Origin: Marinobacter nanhaiticus D15-8W
GTDB taxonomy: Bacteria > Pseudomonadota > Gammaproteobacteria > Pseudomonadales > Oleiphilaceae
Length of the DNA: 64,000 nucleotides
Direction: 5' to 3'
NCBI RefSeq assembly: GCF_036511935.1
Contig: NZ_AP028878.1
Location: 1,550,001-1,614,000 of the forward strand
In this document: positions 42,596-52,392 of the stretch, piece by piece
How positions within the stretch are numbered: the stretch's first letter is position 1
How the letters are laid out: each line of letters starts with the position of its first letter
Position numbers and translations under genes: made by a program
The notes under the pieces: generated by a model
What the model was told of the DNA's origin: nothing
Seen by the model: only the letters and a program-made list of their open reading frames with translations
Databases searched by the model: none

Positions 42596-43696
42596 TCAGC
42601 CCACCTGTGCCAGTTTCCTGGCCGTGTGCTGACGTTGAGCGGGGATATGGCGGAAACGCTCCTCCGCCAGAAGGTTGGCGATGGTACCCGTTGGAAGGCC
42701 CTCGCGGCTAGCGCGCGTAAAGATTTCATCCAGGGTGGTGGCGATGGACTCCACATGGGCGCGAACCTTGTGGTGGTCATGGTCCGTGCGTTCGTGGAAG
42801 ACATCGATGATGCCACCTGCATTGATGACGAAATCAGGCGCGTACAGGATGCCGCGCTTCTGCAGCGCCGCATCGTGTTCGGGACGTTCGAGCTGGTTGT
42901 TGGCCGCACCGGCCACAACCCTGGCCTGGATCCTGGGAATCGAGCTGTCGTTAAGCACCGCACCCAGGGCGCAGGGGGCAACGACGTCTACCGGCAACGT
43001 CAGGATTTCCTCAGCAGATACGGGCGTAGCGCCCAGTTCGTCCACTGCGCGGTCCATCTGGTCCTTATGGATGTCGTAGACCCAGAGTTTGGCGCCCGCA
43101 TCCTTGAGGTGGCGAGCCAGACGGTAGCCAACGTTGCCGATGCCCTGCACCGCAACCTTGAGTCCTTCCAGGTCCGAGCGCCCAAGGCCGTGTTTCACCG
43201 CCATACGCAGCCCGACATAGGTGCCATAGGCGGTGGCGGGGGAGGGGTCCCCGTTGCTTGGCAGTCCGTCGAAGCCCAAGTGCTCCTTGATACCCGCCAC
43301 GTGGGCGGTATGACGGCCCATGACTTTCAGGTCAGGCACGCTGGTGCCGGAATCTTCGGCGGCGATGTACTGGCCGCCCAGTTGTTCGAGGAAGCGCCCC
43401 ATGGATTCCATCAGCGCTTCCGTCTTGTGTTTGCGCGGATCGCCAATGATGACGGACTTGCCGCCGCCCAGGTCGAGGTTGGCCAGGGCGGACTTGTAGG
43501 TCATGCCTCGGGACAGGCGCAGTACATCGCGCAAGGCTTCCTCATCAGAGGCGTAGGGAAACATGCGGCAACCGCCGAGAGCCGGGCCACGCGAGGTGTT
43601 GTGAATAGCAATGATAGCCTTCAGGCCGGTTTCGGGATCGCAGAAGAAGGACAGGTGTTCGTGGTTGTCGAACTCGGGATGGCTGAATACGTTCAT
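42596..43696 (-). CDS. Leucine/valine/phenylalanine-type dehydrogenase (Glu/Leu/Phe/Val DH family)
   Basis: 366 residues. [18 protein letters not shown] carries the substrate and catalytic lysines at residues 68 and 80, the positions found in Bacillus leucine dehydrogenase. [19 protein letters not shown] is the NAD-binding GxGxxG motif of the C-terminal Rossmann domain. The enzyme deaminates a branched-chain or aromatic amino acid to the 2-oxo acid. The length matches LeuDH (about 365) and excludes glutamate dehydrogenase (over 410). An amino acid NSS importer follows on the same strand, supporting a catabolic role. Substrate choice (Leu/Val versus Phe) remains open. Confidence 0.9.
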   Translation of the reverse strand: MNVFSHPEFDNHEHLSFFCDPETGLKAIIAIHNTSRGPALGGCRMFPYASDEEALRDVLRLSRGMTYKSALANLDLGGGKSVIIGDPRKHKTEALMESMGRFLEQLGGQYIAAEDSGTSVPDLKVMGRHTAHVAGIKEHLGFDGLPSNGDPSPATAYGTYVGLRMAVKHGLGRSDLEGLKVAVQGIGNVGYRLARHLKDAGAKLWVYDIHKDQMDRAVDELGATPVSAEEILTLPVDVVAPCALGAVLNDSSIPRIQARVVAGAANNQLERPEHDAALQKRGILYAPDFVINAGGIIDVFHERTDHDHHKVRAHVESIATTLDEIFTRASREGLPTGTIANLLAEERFRHIPAQRQHTARKLAQVG

Positions 43697-44458
43697 GGCG
43701 TTTCACCTTCTGTTCGGGCCACCTGTACCCTTGTGGGGCGGACAGGGGGCAACGGTCTTTTGAGCGGGTGCGGGATTACCGTCCAACTCATCTAAAGTTT
43801 AGTACGGCTGAGTCCGTAGGAGTTCAGACCTCCAGACTCAAGGTGTAGTAACACCGCAAGCCGTTAGGCTGATCGCACGACGGGAACCGGATAGGGTGTG
43901 TCGGGCTCGATCTCAATCTCACGAATTAAGGCTCTGAATGTCAGGAACCGGGTAACGTGTCCGACGTATTGTCCGGACAGGATCGGCAAGTCGTCTCAGG
44001 TGATGGCGAGTCGGTCGATCGGCAAGGTGATCGGGTAGAACTGGGAGGTATAAGAGAAAGCGTGGACTTGGCCTGCGACAGGCACAGTCCCGCCAAGGGT
44101 GCGGTTTGCATATTCATCTTGAAATCCTGTCCACGTCGCCGGATCTCGGCCTCGGTGGTGATCTTGTTTTTGTTAACCGGCGGTGACCGGTAGTTCGATT
44201 TCAGTGTTCAACACGGCCCTTGTGGGGCGTCGAACAGGCACTAACCTAGAGGGTTCCACAGACGCCGTCAATGCTTAAAACCTGAGCAGGTTTTCATAGT
44301 AGGCGACCACCACGCTCCAGGGATGAGTGCAAATTGCAATAAATCGTGGTATCACCGGATGTTAGTGGTCGACGAAGAAAAAGGCACCGCAAGCGATGCC
44401 TTTTCGATGTCGACCAATGGCTGCCGCTCAGGTGAGGCGACATCCACCGAAACGACGA
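43697..44458. other. Intergenic region between leucine-type dehydrogenase and TRAP dctP
   Basis: About 760 bases. The frame at 43957-44193 (+) has no ribosome site, no family resemblance and odd composition, so I leave it out. The part next to 43696 should hold the dehydrogenase promoter. The dctP terminator lies at 44379-44404. A small AT-rich spot with CAAATTGCAATAA is at about 44328. Nothing else recognised. Confidence 0.45.
44379..44404 (-). terminator. Terminator of the TRAP operon
   Basis: AAAAGGCA/TGCCTTTT 8-bp stem with a 10-base loop. On the minus strand it lies about 55 bases after the dctP stop and is followed by TTTCTTC. Confidence 0.75.
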
Positions 44459-45502
44459 TCAGGTATAACGATAGGGACGTCCCGCTTTTTCCATCTTCTC
44501 GTTGTACTCCTTGAGGATCTTGACCACCCGAGCCTTGGTCTCCGACTGCTCGGCGATCTCGTCCCAGAATATCCTTGCGGCCTTTTCCACCTCCGCCCAT
44601 TCGGCGTCCGGTATGGTGGTCAGTTCCATCTTCTGGCCCTCGGTGCGCAGACGCGCTTCGCCACCCCAATACCACCACTGACGGTAGTAGTGGGAACTGT
44701 CCATAGTCACCTTGAGCAGTTCCTTCATGCGATCCGGCAACTTGTTGTAGCTGTCCATGTTGGCAAAGAAGGAGCCCGCCCAGGCGCCTGAGATGTTATT
44801 GGTGAGGAAGTAGTTGGTCACATCCGCCCAGCCCACGGTGTAGTCCTCGGTAATGCCGGACCAGGCGATGCCGTCCAGTTCGCCGGTTTGTACGGCGACC
44901 TCGATATCTTCCCAGGGAAGCGCCACCGGCACTACGCCGAATTGACTCATAAAGCGACCGGCGGTGGGAAACGTGAATACCCGTTTGCCTTTAAGGTCGT
45001 CCAGGCTGCGGATCGGTTCCTTGGTGGCGAAATGGCAAGGGTCCCAGGCACCTGCAGAGAGGTGTTTCACACCCACCTTGGAATATTCTTCATCCCAAAT
45101 TTCACCCAGGCCGTAGTCGTTGAACAGTACCGGCACATCAAGTGAATAACGGCTGGCAAAGGGGAAATAACCACCGAACACGGTCACCTCGGTCGGTGAG
45201 GCCATGGAATCGTCATCGGACTGCACGGCGTCGATGGTGCCTTTCTGCAGCGCCCGGAACAGTTCGCTGGTGGGCACGAGCTGGTCGGCGAAATACAGTT
45301 CGATCTGCATCTCGTCACCGGCAATCCGGTTGAAGCTTTCGACGGCCGGTTTGATGACGTGTTCTGCCAAAGCCGGGCCGGCATAGGTCTGCATGCGCCA
45401 TTTGATCTTGGGGTTGGCGGCATAGAGTCTGGGCGGTGTCAGTGTGGCGGCGCCGACGGCCATGGCGGCTGCGGATGCGAGAAAATGGCGTCTTGTGGTC
45501 AT
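44459..45502 (-). CDS. dctP: TRAP transporter substrate-binding protein (DctP/TakP type)
   Basis: 347 residues with a Tat-like signal (TTRRHFLASAAAMAVGAATL). The family parts AESFNRIAGDEMQIELYF, DDLKGKRVFTFPTAGRFM and ELDGIAWSGITEDY are seen; the latter sequence and the Arg-containing helix fit the TakP/DctP fold that binds a carboxylate by an Arg. The ligand is likely a small organic or 2-oxo acid. Order on the minus strand is dctQ, dctM, then dctP, with a 110-base gap containing a hairpin before dctP, as if the binding protein were expressed at a different level. Confidence 0.9.
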   Translation of the reverse strand: MTTRRHFLASAAAMAVGAATLTPPRLYAANPKIKWRMQTYAGPALAEHVIKPAVESFNRIAGDEMQIELYFADQLVPTSELFRALQKGTIDAVQSDDDSMASPTEVTVFGGYFPFASRYSLDVPVLFNDYGLGEIWDEEYSKVGVKHLSAGAWDPCHFATKEPIRSLDDLKGKRVFTFPTAGRFMSQFGVVPVALPWEDIEVAVQTGELDGIAWSGITEDYTVGWADVTNYFLTNNISGAWAGSFFANMDSYNKLPDRMKELLKVTMDSSHYYRQWWYWGGEARLRTEGQKMELTTIPDAEWAEVEKAARIFWDEIAEQSETKARVVKILKEYNEKMEKAGRPYRYT

Positions 45503-45532
45503 GGTGTTCTCCTTTGCACAGGCGTTTTTTGT

Positions 45533-45549
45533 GGAAGGCAGAGCCTTCC
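45533..45549. promoter_or_regulatory. Intercistronic hairpin between dctM and dctP
   Basis: GGAAGGC-AGA-GCCTTCC, a 7-bp perfect stem with a 3-base loop, in the gap before dctP. On the minus strand no U-run follows; an mRNA-processing or stabilising hairpin that raises dctP expression is the simplest reading. Confidence 0.45.
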
Positions 45550-45613
45550 GGTTTAAAACTCACAAGTTTCTCTTCATGTTCAGCCGGCCTCGGGTGCCGG
45601 TCGGCTTTGCGGG

Positions 45614-46936
45614 TCATTTGCCATAGACGGTTTCCGGCAGCCATAGGGCGATCTGTGGGAACGCCATGATCAGGGCAAGGGCCAGCACCATCACGCACAC
45701 GAACGGCAGGATCGAGCCGTAGATATCCCGCAGTGTGATTTCGGGTGGTGCCATGGCACGCATCAGGAACAGGTTGTAGCCGAAGGGCGGCGTCATATAG
45801 GCAATTTGGGTCGTGATGGTGTAGAGCACGCCGTACCAGATCAGGTCGAAGCCCAGGGCCTGGACCAGTGGCACATAGAGCGGTGCAACGATCACCAGCA
45901 TGGCGGTGTCGTCCAGGAAGGTGCCCATCACCAGGAACGACAGCTGCATCAGGATGAGGATCATCCACGGGCTGAGCCCCATCTGCTCGGTAAACAGGTT
46001 CTCGATAGCCTGCACGGCTCCCAGGCCGTCGAATACGGCACCGAATCCCAGGGCGGCGAGGATGATCCACATGAACATACAGGTGATGCCCAGGGTCTGG
46101 CGCACCGAGTTCTCGAATACTTCACGGTTCATGCGGCGCTTGATGATGGCCGCGAGCAATGCGGCCATGGCCCCGACGGCAGAACTCTCCACCAGGCTGG
46201 TCCAGCCATTGATGAACGGGATCATCATGACCGCGAAAATCACGATAGGGAGAATGCCGGCACGCAGCAGGCGGAGCTTTTCCGCAGTGCTGACGTTGCG
46301 CTCCTCTTTTGGAAGCACAGGGCCCAAATCCGGCTGCAGGCGGCAGCGAATAGCGATGTATAGGATGAACATGGTTGCCATGATCAGGCCGGGAATCACG
46401 CCGGCCAGCCAGAGTTGGCCGACCGGCTGGCGGGCGATCATGGCGTAGAGCACGAGCACCACCGAAGGCGGTACAAGGATGCCGAGGGACGAGCCGGCCT
46501 GGATCACGCCGGTCACCATTTTCTTGTCATAGCCCCGGCGCAGTAGTTCCGGCAGGGCAATGGTGGCGCCTATGGCCATGCCGGCCACGGAAAGCCCGTT
46601 CATCGCCGAGACCAGCACCATCAGCCCGATGGTGCCAATGGCCAGCCCGCCATGAATCGGTCCCATCCAGACGTGGAACATGCGGTAGAGGTCGTCGGCA
46701 ATCTTGGACTCTGACAGGATGTAGCCCATGAAAATGAACATCGGCAGCGTCAGCAGCGGGTACCAGTTCATCAGTTTCATGGCGGCCGAGAAGGGAATAT
46801 CCGATCCTCCGGTTCCCCACAGTGCCAGGGCGGCTGCGGCGGCAACCGCGCCAATCGCGGCGAATACCCGCTGGCCGGTCATCAGCATGAGCATCATCGA
46901 GCCGAACATGGCGGCAGCAATCATTTCGTAGGACAT
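45614..46936 (-). CDS. dctM: TRAP transporter large permease (DctM)
   Basis: 440 residues with about 12 hydrophobic segments. GSSLGILVPPSVVLVLYAM and the ALPELLRRGYDKKMVTG segment are landmarks of the TRAP large subunit. I placed the start at the ATG at 46936 (ATGA overlap with dctQ); the frame is open back to 47191, but that part runs through the dctQ gene. It forms the sodium-driven channel with DctQ. Confidence 0.93.
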   Translation of the reverse strand: MSYEMIAAAMFGSMMLMLMTGQRVFAAIGAVAAAAALALWGTGGSDIPFSAAMKLMNWYPLLTLPMFIFMGYILSESKIADDLYRMFHVWMGPIHGGLAIGTIGLMVLVSAMNGLSVAGMAIGATIALPELLRRGYDKKMVTGVIQAGSSLGILVPPSVVLVLYAMIARQPVGQLWLAGVIPGLIMATMFILYIAIRCRLQPDLGPVLPKEERNVSTAEKLRLLRAGILPIVIFAVMMIPFINGWTSLVESSAVGAMAALLAAIIKRRMNREVFENSVRQTLGITCMFMWIILAALGFGAVFDGLGAVQAIENLFTEQMGLSPWMILILMQLSFLVMGTFLDDTAMLVIVAPLYVPLVQALGFDLIWYGVLYTITTQIAYMTPPFGYNLFLMRAMAPPEITLRDIYGSILPFVCVMVLALALIMAFPQIALWLPETVYGK

Positions 46937-47442
46937 CAGAGTGCTTCTCCCCGGATCCGTGCAATATCTTTGAAGAATTCGGAAAACGCCTGCAGCAGCA
47001 TCAGGAAGAAACCGACACACATGGCCACCTTGATCGGCCAGAGGTAGGGCCGCCAGGCTGTGCGGGTGCGTTCGCCGTATTCCAGGGAGTAGCTGGTGCT
47101 GTCGATGGCGCCGTAGAGCAGCACGCCAAGGTAGAAGATCAGGAAGAAGATGGTAAAGGCGTCGAACCACGCCTTCCTGCGGTCGGACCATTCACCGTAG
47201 AACAGGTCCATGCGAACGTTCGACCCCATCTGGATCGAGTAGGGGCCGCCAAGTACGTAGTAGGCCACCATCGCGAACTGGGCAGCTTCCAGGGTCCAGA
47301 GCGAGGGCATGAAGAAGGTCTTTGAGATCGACGACCACAACAGGATCGCCACCATGACGAAAACGCCGTACATCACGGTCCGGCCGATCCGGTAGTTCAC
47401 CGCATCGACGACCCGCACGTACCCGGCAATGATTCTCGGCAT
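46936..47442 (-). CDS. dctQ: TRAP transporter small permease (DctQ)
   Basis: 168 residues with four helices, as usual for DctQ: FMVAILLWSSISKTFFMP near the start, NVRMDLFYGEWSDRRKAW in the cytoplasmic loop and YLWPIKVAMCVGFFLMLLQ at the end. The NVRMDLFY motif is common in the family. First gene of the TRAP operon; overlaps dctM by one base of the stop (ATGA). Confidence 0.9.
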   Translation of the reverse strand: MPRIIAGYVRVVDAVNYRIGRTVMYGVFVMVAILLWSSISKTFFMPSLWTLEAAQFAMVAYYVLGGPYSIQMGSNVRMDLFYGEWSDRRKAWFDAFTIFFLIFYLGVLLYGAIDSTSYSLEYGERTRTAWRPYLWPIKVAMCVGFFLMLLQAFSEFFKDIARIRGEAL

Positions 47443-47761
47443 TCAGGTCCCTCTGGTTCTGGAGCGTCCCATTACGCTCGAGGGAGGCGATTGCAACTTC
47501 TGTACCTATTTGAATACCGGTGGGAAATAGCATGGGGTAGGGCTGATCGATGCGGGTACATGAGCACCGTTCGCCGCCGGCGTTAGCTCAAAATGTGTGC
47601 AGCCTGTTGGGCGGGGCGTCATATTGGAGCACGGCAAGGTTCGTGTTGAGGCAGGGCATTGATTCCACTTGGGTCGAGTACCAATCGGTGAACGAGACGA
47701 TTACACTCGTCGTCTTTCCAATCCTTTGATTTCCCATCATCTGTACTAACGCCGGGATGCC
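47443..47761. promoter_or_regulatory. Divergent promoter region: TRAP operon and TauE-like gene
   Basis: About 320 bases between divergently read dctQ and the TauE/SafE gene; must contain both promoters. No strong -35/-10 boxes or operator were seen. A candidate start-proximal hairpin is not obvious. Confidence 0.45.
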
Positions 47762-48535
47762 ATGGCTGACTTGTCGCTCGTCCAATACGTCCTTATTGGC
47801 CTGATCTTTATCTGGAGTGGTTTCGTCCGTTCCGGGCTGGGATTCGGTGGTGCGGTGCTGTCGCTGCCGTTCCTGCTGCTGGTCCACAACGATCCGCTGG
47901 TTTACTTGCCGATCATTGCGGTCCACCTGCTGGTCTTCTCGGCGCTGACCATCGCCATGAACAACCGCAAGAGCAAGGCGGACACCAAACCGGAGGGCGG
48001 TACCGTCGACTGGCCCTACCTCTGGCGCATCCTGGGCATCATGATCGTGCCCAAACTGATTGGTGTATTTGGCCTGATCACCCTGCCGGCACAGATCATG
48101 AGCGTCATTATCTTCGGCATCGTGTCAGTGTATTCGCTGTCCTATATCTTCAACCGGCCGTTTCGCAGCAACAGTAAGGTGGTGGATACCATCTTCCTGA
48201 TGCTGGGCGGCTATATCAGCGGCACCTCCCTGATTGGCGCGCCGCTGATCATCGCGGTGGTCGCCCAGCAGCTACCGAAGGAGAAGCTGCGGGATACGTT
48301 ATTTGCACTCTGGTTTATCCTGGTCACAATCAAGATGGCAGCATTCATTGCCGTCGGTGTGGACCTTCAGCTTATCCATCACCTCTGGTTGTTACCCTGT
48401 GCGGCGATCGGCCATGTGATTGGCCTGAAGTTCCACGACCACATGCTCAAATCGGAAACACCGGTCTTTTTCCGGCTGCTCGGATGTGTGCTCCTGCTGA
48501 TCAGCTGCGTCGGGTTGTGGAATGGGCTGGCGTGA
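47762..48535 (+). CDS. TauE/SafE-family sulfite/sulfonate exporter-like permease
   Basis: 257 residues with about eight helices. FIWSGFVRSGLGFGGAVLSLPFLLL and GTSLIGAPLIIAVVA are the two repeats with the Gly-rich signature of the family (IPR002781). Members move sulfite, sulfoacetate or other anions across the inner membrane. It is divergent from a TRAP operon and convergent with a periplasmic binding protein gene; whether it works with the TRAP substrate (for example a sulfonate) cannot be told. Confidence 0.87.
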   Translation: MADLSLVQYVLIGLIFIWSGFVRSGLGFGGAVLSLPFLLLVHNDPLVYLPIIAVHLLVFSALTIAMNNRKSKADTKPEGGTVDWPYLWRILGIMIVPKLIGVFGLITLPAQIMSVIIFGIVSVYSLSYIFNRPFRSNSKVVDTIFLMLGGYISGTSLIGAPLIIAVVAQQLPKEKLRDTLFALWFILVTIKMAAFIAVGVDLQLIHHLWLLPCAAIGHVIGLKFHDHMLKSETPVFFRLLGCVLLLISCVGLWNGLA

Positions 48536-48577
48536 TCTCGGAAGCTTTGGCTCGCCTGGCCTGCTACACCGCTCGAA

Positions 48578-49360
48578 CTAGGGTTCGATCTTGCCTTCGT
48601 CAGGCCAGTCCAGCAGGTTGATATAGGGTTTGTAGATTTTCTTCGCATCGACCCGTTCTGCGGCCGCATTGAGGCGTTTCAGCAAGGCATCGTTATCCTT
48701 GCGTACCGCAAACCCTGCGTCGATCTGTCTGACCAGCCGGTAGTAGACCGGCTGCCTGGCCTGGTGACGCAACTGGGTGACCACCGACATCCTCTCGAAT
48801 ACCACCGTATGCACGCGTCCTGCGAGCATCATGTTAACGATCCGCGTCAGTGATGCCTCCACGAACCGGTCACGAGAGACGTCGGTCAGGTCCGCGATAA
48901 AGGCGGAGTTGCCGAAAGGCGTACCGATCAGCTCCATATAACCCGCTTCGAAAGCCAGCTCGCCGGGCGTGAGCGCAAAGGCGTCCATTTTCGTGGGTAC
49001 GCGATGGTCGAGCTCCGCCGCGTAATCGTAGAAGCGGTCGGTTTCGAGCTTGTAGGGGGTATGGCCAATCAGGTCGACCTGTTCGGTCATCAAGGCTACT
49101 TTCGCCCGGCTGTAGGGCATGATGCGAATACGCAGTTCCATACCCGCCTCATCGGCAACCGCCTGTAACCATTCGACGCTGTAGCCGGTACGGTTTTCCT
49201 CGATCAGGGGCGGGAAGAGCTCGAGGCCGACGGTCAGCACGGGTTTGTTTGCTGCCGTGGCTGCGTGTCCCAGGAATAGGGAGGACGACAGAAGTACAAG
49301 AACGATTAGCCAGCGCCGAAGAGGCGTTGCATTCGTTAGCGTAGCCATATGGAAAAGCAT
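48578..49360 (-). CDS. Periplasmic solute-binding protein, family 3 type
   Basis: 260 residues. Signal peptide LIVLVLLSSSLFLGHAATA (cleavage about residue 36). The first mature part LTVGLELFPPLIEENRTGYSVEWLQAV and the DLIGHTPYKLETDRFYDYA segment fit the SBP_bac_3 fold. There are no permease genes nearby, so it may be an orphan binding protein or a sensor-like protein. Convergent with the TauE-like gene. Confidence 0.8.
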   Translation of the reverse strand: MLFHMATLTNATPLRRWLIVLVLLSSSLFLGHAATAANKPVLTVGLELFPPLIEENRTGYSVEWLQAVADEAGMELRIRIMPYSRAKVALMTEQVDLIGHTPYKLETDRFYDYAAELDHRVPTKMDAFALTPGELAFEAGYMELIGTPFGNSAFIADLTDVSRDRFVEASLTRIVNMMLAGRVHTVVFERMSVVTQLRHQARQPVYYRLVRQIDAGFAVRKDNDALLKRLNAAAERVDAKKIYKPYINLLDWPDEGKIEP

Positions 49361-49503
49361 AGCAGTATCCGGGCATCCCCATGTGAACCAGCGTTAATAT
49401 TTCGGTGGACCATCAGGTCGGTCCGAAATGGTAGGCTCAAGCGAAAGCCATGTTCTAAATTCATGCCCATGGATGCCATTCAAGCTACGTAAGGAGACAG
49501 GTC

Positions 49504-50298
49504 ATGCACATCAGCCTGAAGGGAAAGACAGCATTATTGACCGGATCAACCAAGGGAATTGGCTTCGCCGCAGCGAAGGGCCTGGCTGAAGCAGGCGCAG
49601 CGGTAGTCGTGAATGGGCGCACCCAGGAGGCTGTCGACAAGGCCGTCTCGTCGATTCGCGAATCAGTCTCCGGCGCCGATGTCAAAGGCGTGGCGGCCAA
49701 CGCTGGAACGGCCGACGGCTGCAATGCCATCTTCGATGCCGTGCCTGACTGCGACATCCTGGTGAACAACGTCGGTATCTTCGGTCCCAAGGACTTCTTC
49801 GAAATCACCGACGACGAGTGGCAGCAGATGTTCGACATCAATGTCATGTCCGGCGTCCGCCTGGCACGCGGCTACCTGCCAAAAATGAAGGATCGCGGGT
49901 GGGGCCGGGTGGTCTTCCTGTCCTCGGAATCCGGTCTCAACATGCCGCCTGAGATGCTGCATTACGGGTTCAGCAAGACCGCGGTTCTGGGGATCTCGCG
50001 CGGACTGGCGAAGATCATGTCGGCCACCGGTGTCACAGTGAATTCTGTACTGCCGGGGCCAACCCTCAGTGAGGGTGTCGCAAGCATGCTGCAGGACGAT
50101 GTGAAGGAACGCGGTGTGTCACTGGAGGAAGCGGGCCGCGATTTCGTCAAGGCGCATCGTCCGTCCTCAATTCTCCAGCGCCCGGCGACCGTCGAGGAAG
50201 TGGCGAACATGATCATTTACGCCTGTTCCGAGCAGGCTTCGGCGACTACCGGTGCCGCACTTCGCGTCGATGGCGGCGTGGTGGATTCCATTGCCTGA
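49504..50298 (+). CDS. SDR-family NAD(P)-dependent oxidoreductase
   Basis: 264 residues, classical short-chain dehydrogenase: TGSTKGIG at about 14-21 (cofactor loop), NNVG at about 87-90, the catalytic Ser in VVFLSSESG and YGFSK (Tyr about 158, Lys about 162), and DGGV at the C-terminus. NADP or NAD choice is not evident. GGAGAC precedes the ATG. Convergent with the next gene with a gap of 19 bases. Substrate not known. Confidence 0.9.
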   Translation: MHISLKGKTALLTGSTKGIGFAAAKGLAEAGAAVVVNGRTQEAVDKAVSSIRESVSGADVKGVAANAGTADGCNAIFDAVPDCDILVNNVGIFGPKDFFEITDDEWQQMFDINVMSGVRLARGYLPKMKDRGWGRVVFLSSESGLNMPPEMLHYGFSKTAVLGISRGLAKIMSATGVTVNSVLPGPTLSEGVASMLQDDVKERGVSLEEAGRDFVKAHRPSSILQRPATVEEVANMIIYACSEQASATTGAALRVDGGVVDSIA

Positions 50299-50317
50299 CG
50301 CCTGAGTAAACCGGAAA

Positions 50318-51280
50318 TTAAGCGGCCGGACGTTCGTTCGGCCGTTCCGGCTGCGGTCGATCCGAAAGGGGCAGGCGAGCCAGGATGCCGATGATCAGGA
50401 AGGCAAACAGGATGCGTGCCCACAGGATGCCGGATAGGTCGGCGCCCAGTAGCATGACCAGCAGCGTATCCTCGATGAGACTGTGACAGAGTCCGAGAAA
50501 CGCCAGGGTCAGGAAAGCATCCCGCGCGCTGAGACGGCCTGATTGGGCATCGCGAATCAGCAAGCCCCCACCGAAACTCAATCCCAGGGTAATACCGATA
50601 ATCGTCGTGTTAGCGGCATCCTTACCGATACCGAGTAAACGCAACATGGGGTAGAGCAGGGCATGCAGCAACCGCTCGATGCCTACTGCTCGGAGGATGC
50701 GCAGCAGACTGATCAGCGCCAGTATCACGACAAAGATCGTCACCAGGGTCTGCAACTGCGCCCAGGCCCAGGCACTCAAGCTGGTATCGATCTGTTCCGG
50801 ACGCCAGACCAGTTGATTCGCTTCCTGCAACCAACCGGTCCACTGGTAAACAAGGTTCAGCAGACTCCCCAGTACCAGTGCTCCACCCACTCTCAATAGC
50901 AGGGTCAGCCACCAGGGAACCCCCGCCTTGCGCGCGACCGCACCCTCGACCGGAAGGCCATGCCCCACCACCATCAAGGTGCCCAGCACCGTGACCTGTG
51001 CCACCGTCAGCGCCGAGTCGCCGGGCAGGTTGTAGAAGATGGCCATGCCCGTATAGATATTGGTGAGCAGGGTGGCGGCCCAGACGATGCTTAGTTCCTC
51101 GGGCAAACCCAGTAGCGACATCAGCGGAGCAAGCACGGTCGCCAGCCATTCCGTAAAACCGATCGATTCGAGGATCTTTACGATGATCAGGGCCGGTACC
51201 AGAAGCTTCAGAAGCGTCAGGTAGACGAGCCCGGTTTCCTGGAGGATGCTGGTGATCTGCGCGCGAAACTTGGCGGACAT
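50318..51280 (-). CDS. Nucleoside-recognition (Gate) domain membrane protein
   Basis: 320 residues with about eight to ten helices and the Gate-type segments GLVYLTLLKLLVPALIIVKI and TIIGITLGLSFGGGLLIRDA. The family includes YjiG/YjiH and spore maturation proteins SpmA/SpmB; transport of nucleosides or other solutes is inferred. The opposite strand carries a long accidental frame at 50622-52364 that I rejected. Confidence 0.8.
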   Translation of the reverse strand: MSAKFRAQITSILQETGLVYLTLLKLLVPALIIVKILESIGFTEWLATVLAPLMSLLGLPEELSIVWAATLLTNIYTGMAIFYNLPGDSALTVAQVTVLGTLMVVGHGLPVEGAVARKAGVPWWLTLLLRVGGALVLGSLLNLVYQWTGWLQEANQLVWRPEQIDTSLSAWAWAQLQTLVTIFVVILALISLLRILRAVGIERLLHALLYPMLRLLGIGKDAANTTIIGITLGLSFGGGLLIRDAQSGRLSARDAFLTLAFLGLCHSLIEDTLLVMLLGADLSGILWARILFAFLIIGILARLPLSDRPQPERPNERPAA

Positions 51281-51437
51281 CGGAATACTCGCTGGCGAAT
51301 CGAGCGCGCAGTTTATGTGGTTTCACGGCGTGAGGACAGGGCTTGAAAAATCGCCAGACAGCCCATATGTGAAAATGGTATAAGGTTATTCCAAAATATA
51401 TCGCAATTCCGGTTGTCGACCGGAAAGGTGAAGAACC

Positions 51438-52307
51438 ATGAGCCAGCAACCGCACGTTCAATCCTTTTTTGACGAACCTACCAACACCTTCAGCTATGTG
51501 GTCCGGGACCCGGACAGCCAGGCCTGTGCCATCCTCGACTCCGTGCTGGACTTCGATTACGCCGCGGGCCGGACTGACCTCCGTTCCGCCGATGCCATTA
51601 TCGAATACGTTCGCGCGAATGAGCTTGAGGTGGAATGGATTCTCGAGACCCATGTCCACGCGGATCACCTCTCCGCCGCGCCCTACCTGCACGAAAAGCT
51701 CGGCGGTAAGACGGCCATTGGCGCCCACATCGTCGAGGTACAGGAGATCTTCGGCAAGGCATTCAATGCCGGCACCGAGTTTGCGCGGGACGGCAGCCAG
51801 TTCGACCGGTTGTTCGAGGAGGGGGACACCTTCCGCATCGGCAACCTCGAGGGCCATGTGCTGCACACCCCGGGCCATACGCCGGCCTGCCTGACCTACG
51901 TCATCGGCGACGCCGCGTTTGTCGGCGATACGCTGTTCATGCCGGATTACGGTACCGCCCGCTGCGATTTCCCCGGTGGCGATGCGCGCACCTTGTTTAA
52001 GTCGATCCAGAAAGTGCTCTCCCTGCCGCCTGAAACCCGGTTGTTCCTGTGCCACGACTACAAGGCACCCGGCCGCGACGAGTTTGTCTGTATGACGACC
52101 GTTGCCGAGCAGCGTGCGCATAATGTGCATGTGCATGAAGGGGTGGGCGAGGACGACTTCGTCAAGATGCGCACCGAACGGGATGCCACCCTGGGTATGC
52201 CGAGGCTGATCCTGCCCTCGGTACAGGTCAACATGCGCGCCGGGCACATGCCTCCCGCGGAAGATAATGGGCAGGTGTATCTGAAGGTGCCGATTAACCG
52301 TTTCTAG
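51438..52307 (+). CDS. ETHE1-like metallo-beta-lactamase-fold hydrolase (persulfide dioxygenase-like)
   Basis: 289 residues. HVHADH (His72, His74, Asp76, His77), HTPGHTPAC and HDYKAP are the metal-binding set. The pattern with one iron ligated by two His and an Asp is that of persulfide dioxygenases (ETHE1, BlhI group) rather than glyoxalase II, which needs more metal ligands. GGTGAAGAACC precedes the ATG. The neighbour at 52393 encodes a membrane protein, but no rhodanese or sulfide-quinone reductase is near, so a role in sulfide oxidation is plausible rather than shown. Confidence 0.85.
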   Translation: MSQQPHVQSFFDEPTNTFSYVVRDPDSQACAILDSVLDFDYAAGRTDLRSADAIIEYVRANELEVEWILETHVHADHLSAAPYLHEKLGGKTAIGAHIVEVQEIFGKAFNAGTEFARDGSQFDRLFEEGDTFRIGNLEGHVLHTPGHTPACLTYVIGDAAFVGDTLFMPDYGTARCDFPGGDARTLFKSIQKVLSLPPETRLFLCHDYKAPGRDEFVCMTTVAEQRAHNVHVHEGVGEDDFVKMRTERDATLGMPRLILPSVQVNMRAGHMPPAEDNGQVYLKVPINRF

Positions 52308-52392
52308 GGATCCTTCCTGTTTTTCCCTGGTTTGTTGTGTATGATTCGCATTTCCATCCTGCAATCGATGATCACAACAGACCGGGGCCTGC

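Noticed and set aside
43957..44193. 78-codon frame in the 43.7-44.5 kb gap
   Set aside because: No ribosome site, no conserved motif, and composition unlike the coding regions around it.
50622..52364. Long minus-strand open frame of 580 codons
   Set aside because: It runs opposite to the MBL gene and, in another frame, through the Gate-domain gene. It shows no recognisable fold, and the two genes it crosses have clear family motifs.
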